Assembly (NCBI GenBank): GCA_047345645.1
Contig: JBLEFH010000013.1
Direction: 5' to 3' (one strand)
Length of the DNA stretch: 18,943 bases
Source of the DNA: JBLEFH01 sp047345645
Lineage (GTDB): Bacteria; Pseudomonadota; Alphaproteobacteria; Rhodobacterales; Rhodobacteraceae
Shown here: piece after piece, positions 11,901-17,886 of the stretch
Numbering within the stretch: the first letter of the stretch is position 1
Layout: every line of letters begins with the position of its first letter
Notes under the pieces: generated by a model
Told to the model about the DNA's origin: nothing
What the model saw: only the letters and a program-made list of their open reading frames with translations
Database searches by the model: none
Translations under genes and position numbers: made by a program

Positions 11901-13098
11901 CACCCTCAACGGTCGGCGGTTCACCGGGGCGCATGACGCGGTAGATATCGAGCAGCGCGGAATTGCGGTCGACATTCTTGTCCGACGCCATGGTGTGGCG
12001 AATGTAGGGACCAACATTCACACCGTCGATGTCGAGCACCGGGAAGTCCGTAATACCCTGATCGATCAGCTCTTTCAGCGTGCCGCCAACGAGGGTGTCT
12101 TCCTTGTCATATTCCGCGGTCAGCTCATCGCCAGCCTCGACCCAGATCTCGCCGGTCTTGGTGTTGATGATATCTTTCGCGATGAATTTGCCGATGATGT
12201 TGTCGAAGGGAACGAGGATTTCCTTTACCTCGCCCGAGTCGAGCAGCTGTTTCACCTGACGCGGGGTGACTTTCTTGCCCGCTTCGGCGATCACTTCGCC
12301 ATTCTCGGCATTCACGATGTCATAGGCAGGACGGGTGCCACGGATCCGGTCCGGGAAGAACGGCGCCGCCCAGCCATCCTTGACCTTGCGCCATGTCACC
12401 GTGTCATAGAACGCATCCATGATGCCTTCCTGGTCGTAACCAAGGGCATACAGCAGCGTCGAGACCGGCAGTTTCCGGCGACGGTCGATCCGCGCGAACA
12501 CGGTGTCTTTCGCGTCGAACTCGAAGTCGAGCCAAGAACCGCGATAGGGAATGATGCGGCTTGCGAACAGCAGCTTGCCCGAGGAATGGGTCTTGCCGCG
12601 GTCATGGTCGAAGAACACACCGGGGGAGCGGTGCATCTGGGACACGATCACCCGCTCGGTCCCGTTCACGATAAACGTGCCGTTCTTGGTCATGAGCGGC
12701 ATGTCACCCATGAACACTTCCTGCTCTTTGATATCCTTGACCGATTTCGCACCGGTATCCGGGTCCACCTCGAACACGATCAGACGCAGCGTCACTTTGA
12801 GCGGCGCCGCATAGGTCATGTCACGTTGCTGACATTCCTCAACATCATATTTCGGCTCTTCCAGCTCGTATTTCACGAACTCCAGATAGGCCGTGTCATT
12901 GAAATCCTTGATCGGGAAAACCGACTGGAACACACCGCGCAGGCCTTCGCCGTCGAGATGTTCCACGCCTTCACCGGAATCGAGGAAAAGATCATAAGAA
13001 TTTTTTTGAACCTCAATGAGGTTGGGCATATCCGCAACTTCGCGAATATGGCCATAAAAACGCCGAATACGTTTGTGACCGGAATGCGTCTGGGTCAT
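8968..13098 (-). CDS. rpoB: DNA-directed RNA polymerase, beta subunit
   Basis: The beta subunit forms one side of the active-site cleft and binds the RNA-DNA hybrid. The start is placed at ATG 13098, giving 1,376 residues, because AAGGA lies six bases upstream; an in-frame ATG at 13125 has no Shine-Dalgarno and would add nine unlikely residues. The N-terminus ([19 protein letters not shown]), the rifampicin cluster I around 528-553 and the conserved block [20 protein letters not shown] are all present. Residues equivalent to E. coli D516, H526 and S531 (here D535, H545, S550) are wild type, so target-based rifampicin resistance is not predicted. It lies 236 bases after rplL and 44 before rpoC. 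Confidence 0.98.
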   Translation of the reverse strand: [1376 protein letters not shown]

Positions 13099-13334
13099 GT
13101 GCCATCCTTTTTGCTCGCCAAACATACCGGGTGGGTGACCGGCATGCGGGCTGCATATGGGGGAGACGTCCTATACCTGCGGAAGGTCCCATGCTCCCGC
13201 GCCCGGATCGTCTGCCGCACCATCAAAGGATCTCGCCTCGAAATCAAGACCCTTGGAAAGTGCCGCGTCTTTGAACGGCGGTGCCGGGCCCTGCAAAATG
13301 CACGGCCCGGCCCCACTTTTAAAAGAAGTATAGC
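13099..13334 (-). promoter_or_regulatory. rplL-rpoB intergenic region with a strong hairpin
   Basis: This 236-base gap begins, about 20 bases after the rplL stop, with a strong stem-loop: arms 13304-13311 and 13283-13290 (8 bp, all GC), a single mismatch, then TGCA/TGCA pairs around an AAA loop. No T run follows, so it is not a simple terminator. In E. coli the corresponding gap holds a partial terminator and an RNase III site that set ribosomal-protein versus polymerase output; a similar role here is inference by position. I find no convincing promoter for rpoB within it. Confidence 0.6.
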
Positions 13335-13715
13335 TTACTTCAGCTCGACTTTCGCGCCAGCTTCTTCCAGCTTCTTCTTCATTTCTTCGGCTTCTGCCTT
13401 GGCAACGCCTTCTTTCACAGCTTTGCCGCCAGCTTCGACCAGCTCTTTCGCTTCTTTCAGACCGAGGCCAGTGATGCCGCGGACTTCTTTGATGACGTTG
13501 ATTTTCTTGTCACCAGCGTCAACGAGGATCACGTCGAACTCGTCTTTTTCCTCAGCAGCAGCAGCGTCGCCACCAGCAGCCGGGCCCGCCATCATGACAG
13601 CGCCGCCAGCAGCGGGCTCGATGCCGTACTCGTCTTTGAGGATGTTTTTCAGTTCGGCGGCTTCCATCAGGGTCAGACCGACGATCTCTTCAGCAAGTTT
13701 TTTCAGATCAGCCAT
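13335..13715 (-). CDS. rplL: 50S ribosomal protein L7/L12
   Basis: This 126-residue acidic, alanine-rich protein is the stalk protein L7/L12, present as several dimers on L10 and needed to recruit and activate translational GTPases. Residues 1-30 (MADLKKLAEEIVGLTLMEAAE) form the dimerisation and L10-binding domain, about 36-55 is the Ala/Gly-rich hinge, and the C-terminal domain carries the conserved EVRGITGLGLKEAKELVE. The ATG at 13715 has only a weak Shine-Dalgarno (GGAAAG). It lies 81 bases after rplJ and is presumably in the same transcript. L7/L12 is made in several-fold excess over other ribosomal proteins, so separate control of this cistron is expected. Confidence 0.98.
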   Translation of the reverse strand: MADLKKLAEEIVGLTLMEAAELKNILKDEYGIEPAAGGAVMMAGPAAGGDAAAAEEKDEFDVILVDAGDKKINVIKEVRGITGLGLKEAKELVEAGGKAVKEGVAKAEAEEMKKKLEEAGAKVELK

Positions 13716-13796
13716 TTTCGTGCTTTCCGTTCATTTAGTTTCTGTATCCGATGCTTTCAAGAAGCACATTTCCGGACACGATAATTGCAGTTTCGC

Positions 13797-14312
13797 TTAT
13801 GCGGCTTCGCGTTCCTCAAGGGTCTTGAGGATACCCGCGATATCAGCCGCAGGCGCACCGATCGCAGAGGCAAGGTTGGAAGCGGGCGCACCCAGAGTGC
13901 CGGCGATCTGAGCGAGAAGCTCTTCGCGCGACGGCATGGCTGCGACAGCTTTAACACCTGCCGGATCCAGTTTCTCGCCACCCATAGCACCGCCGAGAAC
14001 GACGAGCTTCTGGTTGTCCTTGGCATAGGCATCGACGACTTTCGCCGCCGTCACCGGGTCCTCGGAATAGGCAAGAACGGTTTGCCCGGTCAGCAGATCC
14101 GAGAGGCTTTCGACCTCGGTGCCTTCCAGGGCGATCTTGGCGAGCCGGTTCTTGGCGACACGAACCGAACCGCCAGCTTCGCGCATGCGAGTCCGGAAGT
14201 CGGTCATTTCTGCAACTGTCATGCCGGTGTAATGTGCAACGACGATCACACCAGAGTCCGTGAAGACTTGGCCGAGTTCACCGACCACTGCTTCTTTTTG
14301 GGCTCTATCCAC
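13797..14312 (-). CDS. rplJ: 50S ribosomal protein L10
   Basis: The 171-residue product is L10, the base of the ribosomal stalk that binds 23S rRNA and carries the L7/L12 dimers. It shows the expected N-terminal RNA-binding domain (RAQKEAVVGELGQVF..., then RVAKNRLAKIAL) and a C-terminal alanine-rich helix ending in LASAIGAPAADIAGILKTLEE that binds L7/L12. The start is GTG at 14312, read VDRAQKEAV; GGAG lies seven bases upstream and the next Met is far inside the conserved domain. It is preceded by a 229-base structured leader, the usual target of L10-(L12) feedback. Confidence 0.97.
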   Translation of the reverse strand: MDRAQKEAVVGELGQVFTDSGVIVVAHYTGMTVAEMTDFRTRMREAGGSVRVAKNRLAKIALEGTEVESLSDLLTGQTVLAYSEDPVTAAKVVDAYAKDNQKLVVLGGAMGGEKLDPAGVKAVAAMPSREELLAQIAGTLGAPASNLASAIGAPAADIAGILKTLEEREAA

Positions 14313-14541
14313 AGTATTGCTCCAAGTTTTGGCGGGTTGCCCCGCCGGCTCATATTTGGCCCGGCTTGCGCCGGACCTTCGGGGTCCGAAGGGATCCCGC
14401 CAAGACGCCCGAGAGAGGCGAAAATGACGTTGTTCCCTGGCTCAGGCAGGAGATTAAGCCCCTAAGGGCACCCGCCGTCTCGGACAGTGGGGAAAGCGAA
14501 CCTTCCCCGGAACACCCCCGCCTTGGCGGCGGGGGATCTCT
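14313..14541 (-). promoter_or_regulatory. L10-type mRNA leader upstream of rplJ
   Basis: The gap between rplA and rplJ can fold into a chain of hairpins. In minus-strand order these are: an 8-bp GC stem right after rplA (14515-14535), a GGGGAA/TTCCCC stem (14489-14508), a GGACC/GGTCC stem (14373-14387), a CCGGC stem (14361-14374) and a GGCGGG stem (14331-14346) just before the Shine-Dalgarno. The last two have GCAA tetraloops of the GNRA type. The GGACC and CCGGC stems share bases 14373-14374, so they cannot both form fully. Position fits the known autoregulatory site bound by L10 with L7/L12. The exact binding motif was not verified. Confidence 0.6.
14515..14535 (-). terminator. GC hairpin directly after rplA, possible attenuator
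   Basis: CCCCCGCC (14515-14522) pairs perfectly with GGCGGGGG (14528-14535) around a five-base loop, six bases beyond the rplA stop codon. On the minus strand it is followed by TGTTCC and not a T run, so complete rho-independent termination is unlikely; partial attenuation, 3'-end protection or processing between rplKA and rplJL is more plausible. Confidence 0.45.
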
Positions 14542-15240
14542 TTATTCGCCGAGCACCGATGCGACGTCGAGCGTCACGCCCGGGCCCATCGTCGAGCTCA
14601 GCGAAATTTTTTTCATATAGGTGCCTTTGGCGCCGGTCGGCTTGGCACGGTTCACCGCGGTGATGAACGCTTTCACGTTCTCGGCCAACTTGCCTTCGTC
14701 GAACGACACTTTGCCAACGCCTGCGTGCACAACACCGGCTTTTTCGGCCTTGAACTGCACTTCGCCGCCTTTGGCCGCTTCGACAGCCGCTTTCACGTCC
14801 ATCGTCACGGTGCCGACTTTCGGGTTCGGCATCAGGTTGCGCGGGCCAAGCACCTTACCCAGACGGCCGACGATCGGCATCATGTCCGGGGTTGCGATGC
14901 AGCGATCGAAATCGATCGTGCCGCCCTGCACGGTTTCCATAAGGTCTTCCGCGCCAACGATATCTGCGCCAGCCGCCTTGGCTTCTTCAGCCTTGTCGCC
15001 GCGTGCGAACACAGCCACACGGACCTCTTTGCCGGTGCCGTTCGGCAGCGCGCAGACGCCGCGGACCATCTGGTCTGCGTGACGCGGGTCAACGCCGAGA
15101 TTCATCGCAATATCAACGGTCTCGTCGAACTTCGCTTTTGCATTGTCCTTGATCAGCTTGACCGCTTCTTCCACCGTCACGAGCTGCGCATCGCCAAAGG
15201 CTTCACGCGCTGCGGCTTTGTTTTTTGCCATCTTCGCCAT
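14542..15240 (-). CDS. rplA: 50S ribosomal protein L1
   Basis: The 232-residue product is L1, which binds helices 76-78 of 23S rRNA, forms the mobile L1 stalk that moves deacylated tRNA out of the E site, and in E. coli represses its own L11-L1 mRNA. The blocks VDIAMNLGVDPRHADQMVRG and MPNPKVGTVTMDV are characteristic and the length is normal. ATG 15240 is preferred: AAAGG is eight bases upstream and it begins three bases after the rplK stop. An alternative in-frame ATG three codons later cannot be excluded. The rplK-rplA pair is clearly translationally linked. Confidence 0.97.
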   Translation of the reverse strand: MAKMAKNKAAAREAFGDAQLVTVEEAVKLIKDNAKAKFDETVDIAMNLGVDPRHADQMVRGVCALPNGTGKEVRVAVFARGDKAEEAKAAGADIVGAEDLMETVQGGTIDFDRCIATPDMMPIVGRLGKVLGPRNLMPNPKVGTVTMDVKAAVEAAKGGEVQFKAEKAGVVHAGVGKVSFDEGKLAENVKAFITAVNRAKPTGAKGTYMKKISLSSTMGPGVTLDVASVLGE

Positions 15241-15243
15241 GAT

Positions 15244-15672
15244 TTAGCCTTTCACCTCAATGCCCATCGACCGTGCCGAGCCCATGATGATCTTCATCGC
15301 CTGCTCAACGTCATTTGCCGAAAGGTCAGCCATTTTCGCTTCTGCGATCTCGCGCACCTGCTTGCGGGTCACGGAGCCAGCTACGTCTTTCGACGGGGTT
15401 TTGGAGCCGGATTTCAGCTTGGCCGCTTTCTTCAGGTAATAAGACGCGGGCGGCGTCTTGATTTCCATCGTGAAAGACTTGTCCACATAGTAGGTAATGA
15501 TCGTCGGGCAAGGTGCACCCGGCTCCATTTCCTGCGTGCGGGCGTTGAACGCCTTGGTGAATTCCATGATGTTGATGCCGCGCTGACCCAGAGCCGGGCC
15601 CACGGGCGGGGACGGATTTGCTTTACCTGCAGGCACCTGCAGTTTCAGTTGTCCGGCAACTTTTTTAGCCAT
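15244..15672 (-). CDS. rplK: 50S ribosomal protein L11
   Basis: The 142-residue product is L11, which with L10 and L7/L12 forms the GTPase-associated region and is needed for RelA activation by stalled ribosomes. The N-terminal domain has the proline-rich NPSPPVGPALGQRGINIMEF (thiostrepton-site side), and the C-terminal rRNA-binding domain includes KTPSKDVAGSVTRKQVREIAE. ATG 15672 has GAGGAA seven bases upstream. The 78-base gap to nusG contains a small GCCGC/GCGGT hairpin with a TTTT loop shortly before the Shine-Dalgarno; this is where L1 feedback would be expected, but I cannot identify the L1 motif with confidence. rplA follows after three bases. Confidence 0.98.
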   Translation of the reverse strand: MAKKVAGQLKLQVPAGKANPSPPVGPALGQRGINIMEFTKAFNARTQEMEPGAPCPTIITYYVDKSFTMEIKTPPASYYLKKAAKLKSGSKTPSKDVAGSVTRKQVREIAEAKMADLSANDVEQAMKIIMGSARSMGIEVKG

Positions 15673-15750
15673 GACAGTTCCTCTTTATCACCACCGCAAA
15701 AGCGGCGTTTGGTTTAGTGGTTCGGGTCGCCCCTCCCACGCGAGTGCGGC

Positions 15751-16284
15751 TCAGGCGGTTTTCGCCACCTGGCCGTATTCCAGATCGACCGGGGTCGCCC
15801 GGCCAAAGATCGAGACGGACACTTTCAGACGCTCGGCATCCGCATCCACTTCCTCGACCATGCCCGAGAAGCCTTCAAACGGCCCGTCGGTCACATTCAC
15901 AGTCTCGCCAATGTCGAAGCTGATGGTCGACCGCGGACGCTCTGCGGTCTCACGCTCCTGATTCAGCATCGCCTCAACTTCGGCGTCCCGCATCGGAACC
16001 GGCTTGCCCTGCTGGCCAAGGAACCCGGTCACGCGGTTGGTTGAATTCACGAGGTGATAGGCGCGGTCCGTCATCTCCATCTGCACAAGCACATAGCCCG
16101 GCATGAAACGACGCTCTACGGTCACTTTCTTGCCGCGGCGCACCTCGATCACTTCTTCGGTGGGCACAACGACCTGAACGATTTCATCGGAAAGACCCTG
16201 CGTTTCCGCCGACTCGCGAATGGCTTCGGCGACCTTCTTCTCGAAGTTCGACAACACGCTGACCGAATACCATCTCAAAGCCAT
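15751..16284 (-). CDS. nusG: Transcription elongation/antitermination factor NusG
   Basis: NusG binds the RNA polymerase clamp, suppresses pausing and couples polymerase to Rho or to the ribosome through S10. The 177-residue product starts MALRWYSVSVLSNFEKKVAE, has the NGN domain with the conserved RRFMPGYVLVQM (58-69) and GFLGQQGKPVPM, a linker around 105-119 and a C-terminal KOW domain (GETVNVTDGPFEGFSGMVEEV, 126-146). ATG 16284 has GAGAGGA at a rather long distance of about ten bases. It is the first gene after the promoter at 16394-16422 and heads the nusG-rplKAJL-rpoBC unit. Confidence 0.98.
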   Translation of the reverse strand: MALRWYSVSVLSNFEKKVAEAIRESAETQGLSDEIVQVVVPTEEVIEVRRGKKVTVERRFMPGYVLVQMEMTDRAYHLVNSTNRVTGFLGQQGKPVPMRDAEVEAMLNQERETAERPRSTISFDIGETVNVTDGPFEGFSGMVEEVDADAERLKVSVSIFGRATPVDLEYGQVAKTA

Positions 16285-16351
16285 GGGGCCCGAATCCTCT
16301 CGTCAATTCAGGGTGTTGCCACCCATATCTCGACCCGCAAAACAGTCTCGG

Positions 16352-16366
16352 CGCGCGAATCGCGCG
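16352..16366. repeat. GC palindrome in the nusG leader
   Basis: CGCGCGA-A-TCGCGCG is a 15-base palindrome with an odd centre. In RNA it would form a 6-bp GC stem with an AAU-type loop. It lies about 20-35 bases downstream of the predicted nusG transcription start and so sits in the untranslated leader; a pause or stability element is possible. Confidence 0.5.
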
Positions 16367-16393
16367 GGAAATCAAGCGGGTAATGAAGGGCGC

Positions 16394-16422
16394 TCTATAC
16401 GCCCGATCCGGAAATCTGGCAA
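16394..16422 (-). promoter_or_regulatory. Promoter of nusG-rplKAJL-rpoBC (sigma-70 type)
   Basis: On the minus strand TTGCCA (16422-16417; five of six) is separated by exactly 17 bases from TATAGA (16399-16394; four of six). The start would be near 16387, about 100 bases before nusG. The -35 box is also one arm of a 6-bp hairpin (16415-16431) lying shortly after the secE stop, so a weak secE terminator and this promoter overlap. Confidence 0.7.
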
Positions 16423-16456
16423 GGGGCCAGACACCAATTCTTCACCGTTCGGAAAT

Positions 16457-16750
16457 TTAGCCCGCGAGGCCCAGGATTTGGCGCAGACCGAAGCCGATCC
16501 CCATATCGACGACGCTGAAGAACAGCGCCGCAATCGCCGCCATGATCAGCACCATGATCGTCGTGGTGATGGTCTCCCGGCGCGTCGGCCATACGATCTT
16601 GGCGATCTCAGCGCGGGTTTGCTGGATGAACTGCGCAGGCGTCGGGCGTTTCACCGCAGCCGCCTTCGCCGCAGCCGCTGCTGCAGGGGCTTGCGCCTGC
16701 TGCATGCCGCCGGATTGCGTCTTCTTGCGCGGTTTCGTGCTTCTCGCCAT
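16457..16750 (-). CDS. secE: Preprotein translocase subunit SecE
   Basis: SecE is the small subunit that clamps SecY in the inner-membrane SecYEG channel. The start is placed at ATG 16750 (97 residues, MARSTKPRKKTQ...) because GAGGAG lies four bases upstream; the open frame also extends to a TTG at 16762, which would overlap the Shine-Dalgarno and is unlikely. The protein has a basic, alanine-rich N-terminal extension (about 1-40), the conserved amphipathic segment with KIVWPTRRE (51-59) and one membrane helix at about 61-81, the single-helix form usual outside the enterics. It follows tRNA-Trp by 21 bases and is probably transcribed with it. Confidence 0.96.
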   Translation of the reverse strand: MARSTKPRKKTQSGGMQQAQAPAAAAAAKAAAVKRPTPAQFIQQTRAEIAKIVWPTRRETITTTIMVLIMAAIAALFFSVVDMGIGFGLRQILGLAG

Positions 16751-16771
16751 ATCACTCCTCAACGGTCCGGG

Positions 16772-16847
16772 TGGCAGGGGCTGAGGGACTCGAACCCACG
16801 ACCCTCGGTTTTGGAGACCGATGCTCTACCAACTGAGCTAAACCCCT
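16772..16847 (-). tRNA. trnW: tRNA-Trp (anticodon CCA)
   Basis: A complete 76-base cloverleaf is encoded on the minus strand: acceptor AGGGGTT pairing with AGCCCCT (one G-U), D arm with GCTCAGTTGGTAGAGC, anticodon stem TCGGT/ACCGA around loop CTCCAAA with anticodon CCA, T arm GTGGGTTCGAGTCCC, discriminator G and an encoded CCA end at 16774-16772. It lies 21 bases upstream of secE and has its own promoter. tRNA-Trp next to secE-nusG is a common bacterial arrangement. Confidence 0.98.
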
Positions 16848-16865
16848 ATCGGACCCGTGCGCGGT

Positions 16866-16894
16866 GAAATAACCGCTCGCCCTGGCTTTGACAA
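16866..16894 (-). promoter_or_regulatory. Promoter of tRNA-Trp and secE (sigma-70 type)
   Basis: TTGTCA (16894-16889; five of six) is followed after exactly 17 bases by TATTTC (16871-16866) on the minus strand, placing the start about 12 bases before the mature tRNA 5' end. The -35 box begins only three bases past the stop codon of the transporter gene, so the control region is fitted tightly into the spacer. Confidence 0.65.
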
Positions 16895-16896
16895 CC

Positions 16897-17886
16897 TCAA
16901 AACCATTTCAAACGACGAAAGATCGCGAAAATCGCCACCATGAGGATCACGAGACTGCCGGAGAAGAGCCAGAAGGCGTTGTCGTCATTCACGCCCGGCA
17001 TCCCGCCGATATTGATGCCGAAGAGTCCCGTGAGAAAGCCGAGCGGCAAAAACACCGCCGAAATGATCGAGAGGACATAGAGATTGCGGTTGAGTTTCTC
17101 CGTCATCGCGCTCTCATGCTCGTCCTTGACCACCATCATCCGGTCGCGCACCCCGTCGAGATCCTCGACGAAACGGGTCAGCTCATCCGCTTCCTCGGTA
17201 ATCCGGCGCTTTTGTTTCTTGGAAAACCACGCCAGCCCCGTCCCGGAAAGACGCGTCACCGCGTCGCGCTGCGGCGTCAGATGCCGGCGAAATTGCACCG
17301 CCTGAGAGCGCACATTCACCACATCGTCGCGGTCAAACTGCGACGGGTTTTCCAGCACCTGATCCTCCAGCCGGTCCGCTTCCTCACGGAGCGACAGAAG
17401 CGGCGCCTCCAGATCTTCGTTCAAATTGATGATCATGTCGGACAGGAACTGCGCCGCCTCCTGCGGCCCCTGCCCGGCTTCGATCTCCTGCGCGATCTTG
17501 TGAAGCGCCGCACTTTTGCGCCGCTCCACGCTGATGATTCGATGCGGGTCCACATAGAGGCGCACGGCGATCATGTCCTCCGGCTCCTCCGGGTCGCTGT
17601 CATTCACGCCCTTGAGGATCGCCATCAGCCCCTTGCCGACCTCGACAATCCGTGGCCGCGTCGATTCCGCCATCAGCGCCTCGATGACGAAATCCTCCAG
17701 ATAGTCGATATGGTCTTTGAGCCACGGCTCGACGCCCTCGGCATTGGCATCGAGATGCACCCAGGCCAGCGCGTCATCGCGCAGCCGCGCCTCCAGCGCC
17801 GCGCGGTCCAGATGGTTGCCATGATCCGGGCCGCCAAGCGCGAGACTATAGAGACAGCCCGGCGGCGCGGCCTCCCCCTCAGCCAC
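16897..17886 (-). CDS. CorA-family divalent metal transporter, ZntB-like
   Basis: The 329-residue protein has the architecture of the CorA superfamily: a large cytoplasmic domain with long charged helices (about 120-265) and two C-terminal membrane helices (about 268-289 and 304-322). The signature after the first helix is GIN (290-292), continuing GINIGGMPG. This form resembles ZntB-type members and differs from the GMN of classical CorA, so Zn2+ or another divalent cation is more likely than Mg2+, but the substrate is not proven. Family members work as inner-membrane homopentamers. The start is a GTG at 17886 that overlaps the hydrolase stop by eight bases (GTGGCTGA), implying translational coupling; no clear Shine-Dalgarno is visible. 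tRNA-Trp follows closely. Confidence 0.85.
   Translation of the reverse strand: MAEGEAAPPGCLYSLALGGPDHGNHLDRAALEARLRDDALAWVHLDANAEGVEPWLKDHIDYLEDFVIEALMAESTRPRIVEVGKGLMAILKGVNDSDPEEPEDMIAVRLYVDPHRIISVERRKSAALHKIAQEIEAGQGPQEAAQFLSDMIINLNEDLEAPLLSLREEADRLEDQVLENPSQFDRDDVVNVRSQAVQFRRHLTPQRDAVTRLSGTGLAWFSKKQKRRITEEADELTRFVEDLDGVRDRMMVVKDEHESAMTEKLNRNLYVLSIISAVFLPLGFLTGLFGINIGGMPGVNDDNAFWLFSGSLVILMVAIFAIFRRLKWF

Noticed and set aside
13099..13125. An rpoB start at 13125
   Set aside because: No Shine-Dalgarno precedes it, whereas ATG 13098 has AAGGA at ideal spacing and gives the expected N-terminus.
13099..13334. An internal promoter for rpoB, for example TTGATT near the middle of the rplL-rpoB gap or TATAGG further on
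   Set aside because: Neither has a matching partner hexamer at 16-18 bases, so I do not claim a promoter here.
9142..13911. A 1,589-codon open frame on the plus strand across rpoB and beyond
   Set aside because: It is codon-aligned with rpoB and its length is explained by the same avoidance of TTA, CTA and TCA; the extension through the rplL region is in a low-stop GC-rich frame. No known domain, no ribosome-binding site.
16772..16847. tRNA-Trp as an integration site for a mobile element
   Set aside because: There is no integrase, no repeat of the tRNA 3' end nearby, and the tRNA is followed directly by secE as in ordinary core loci.
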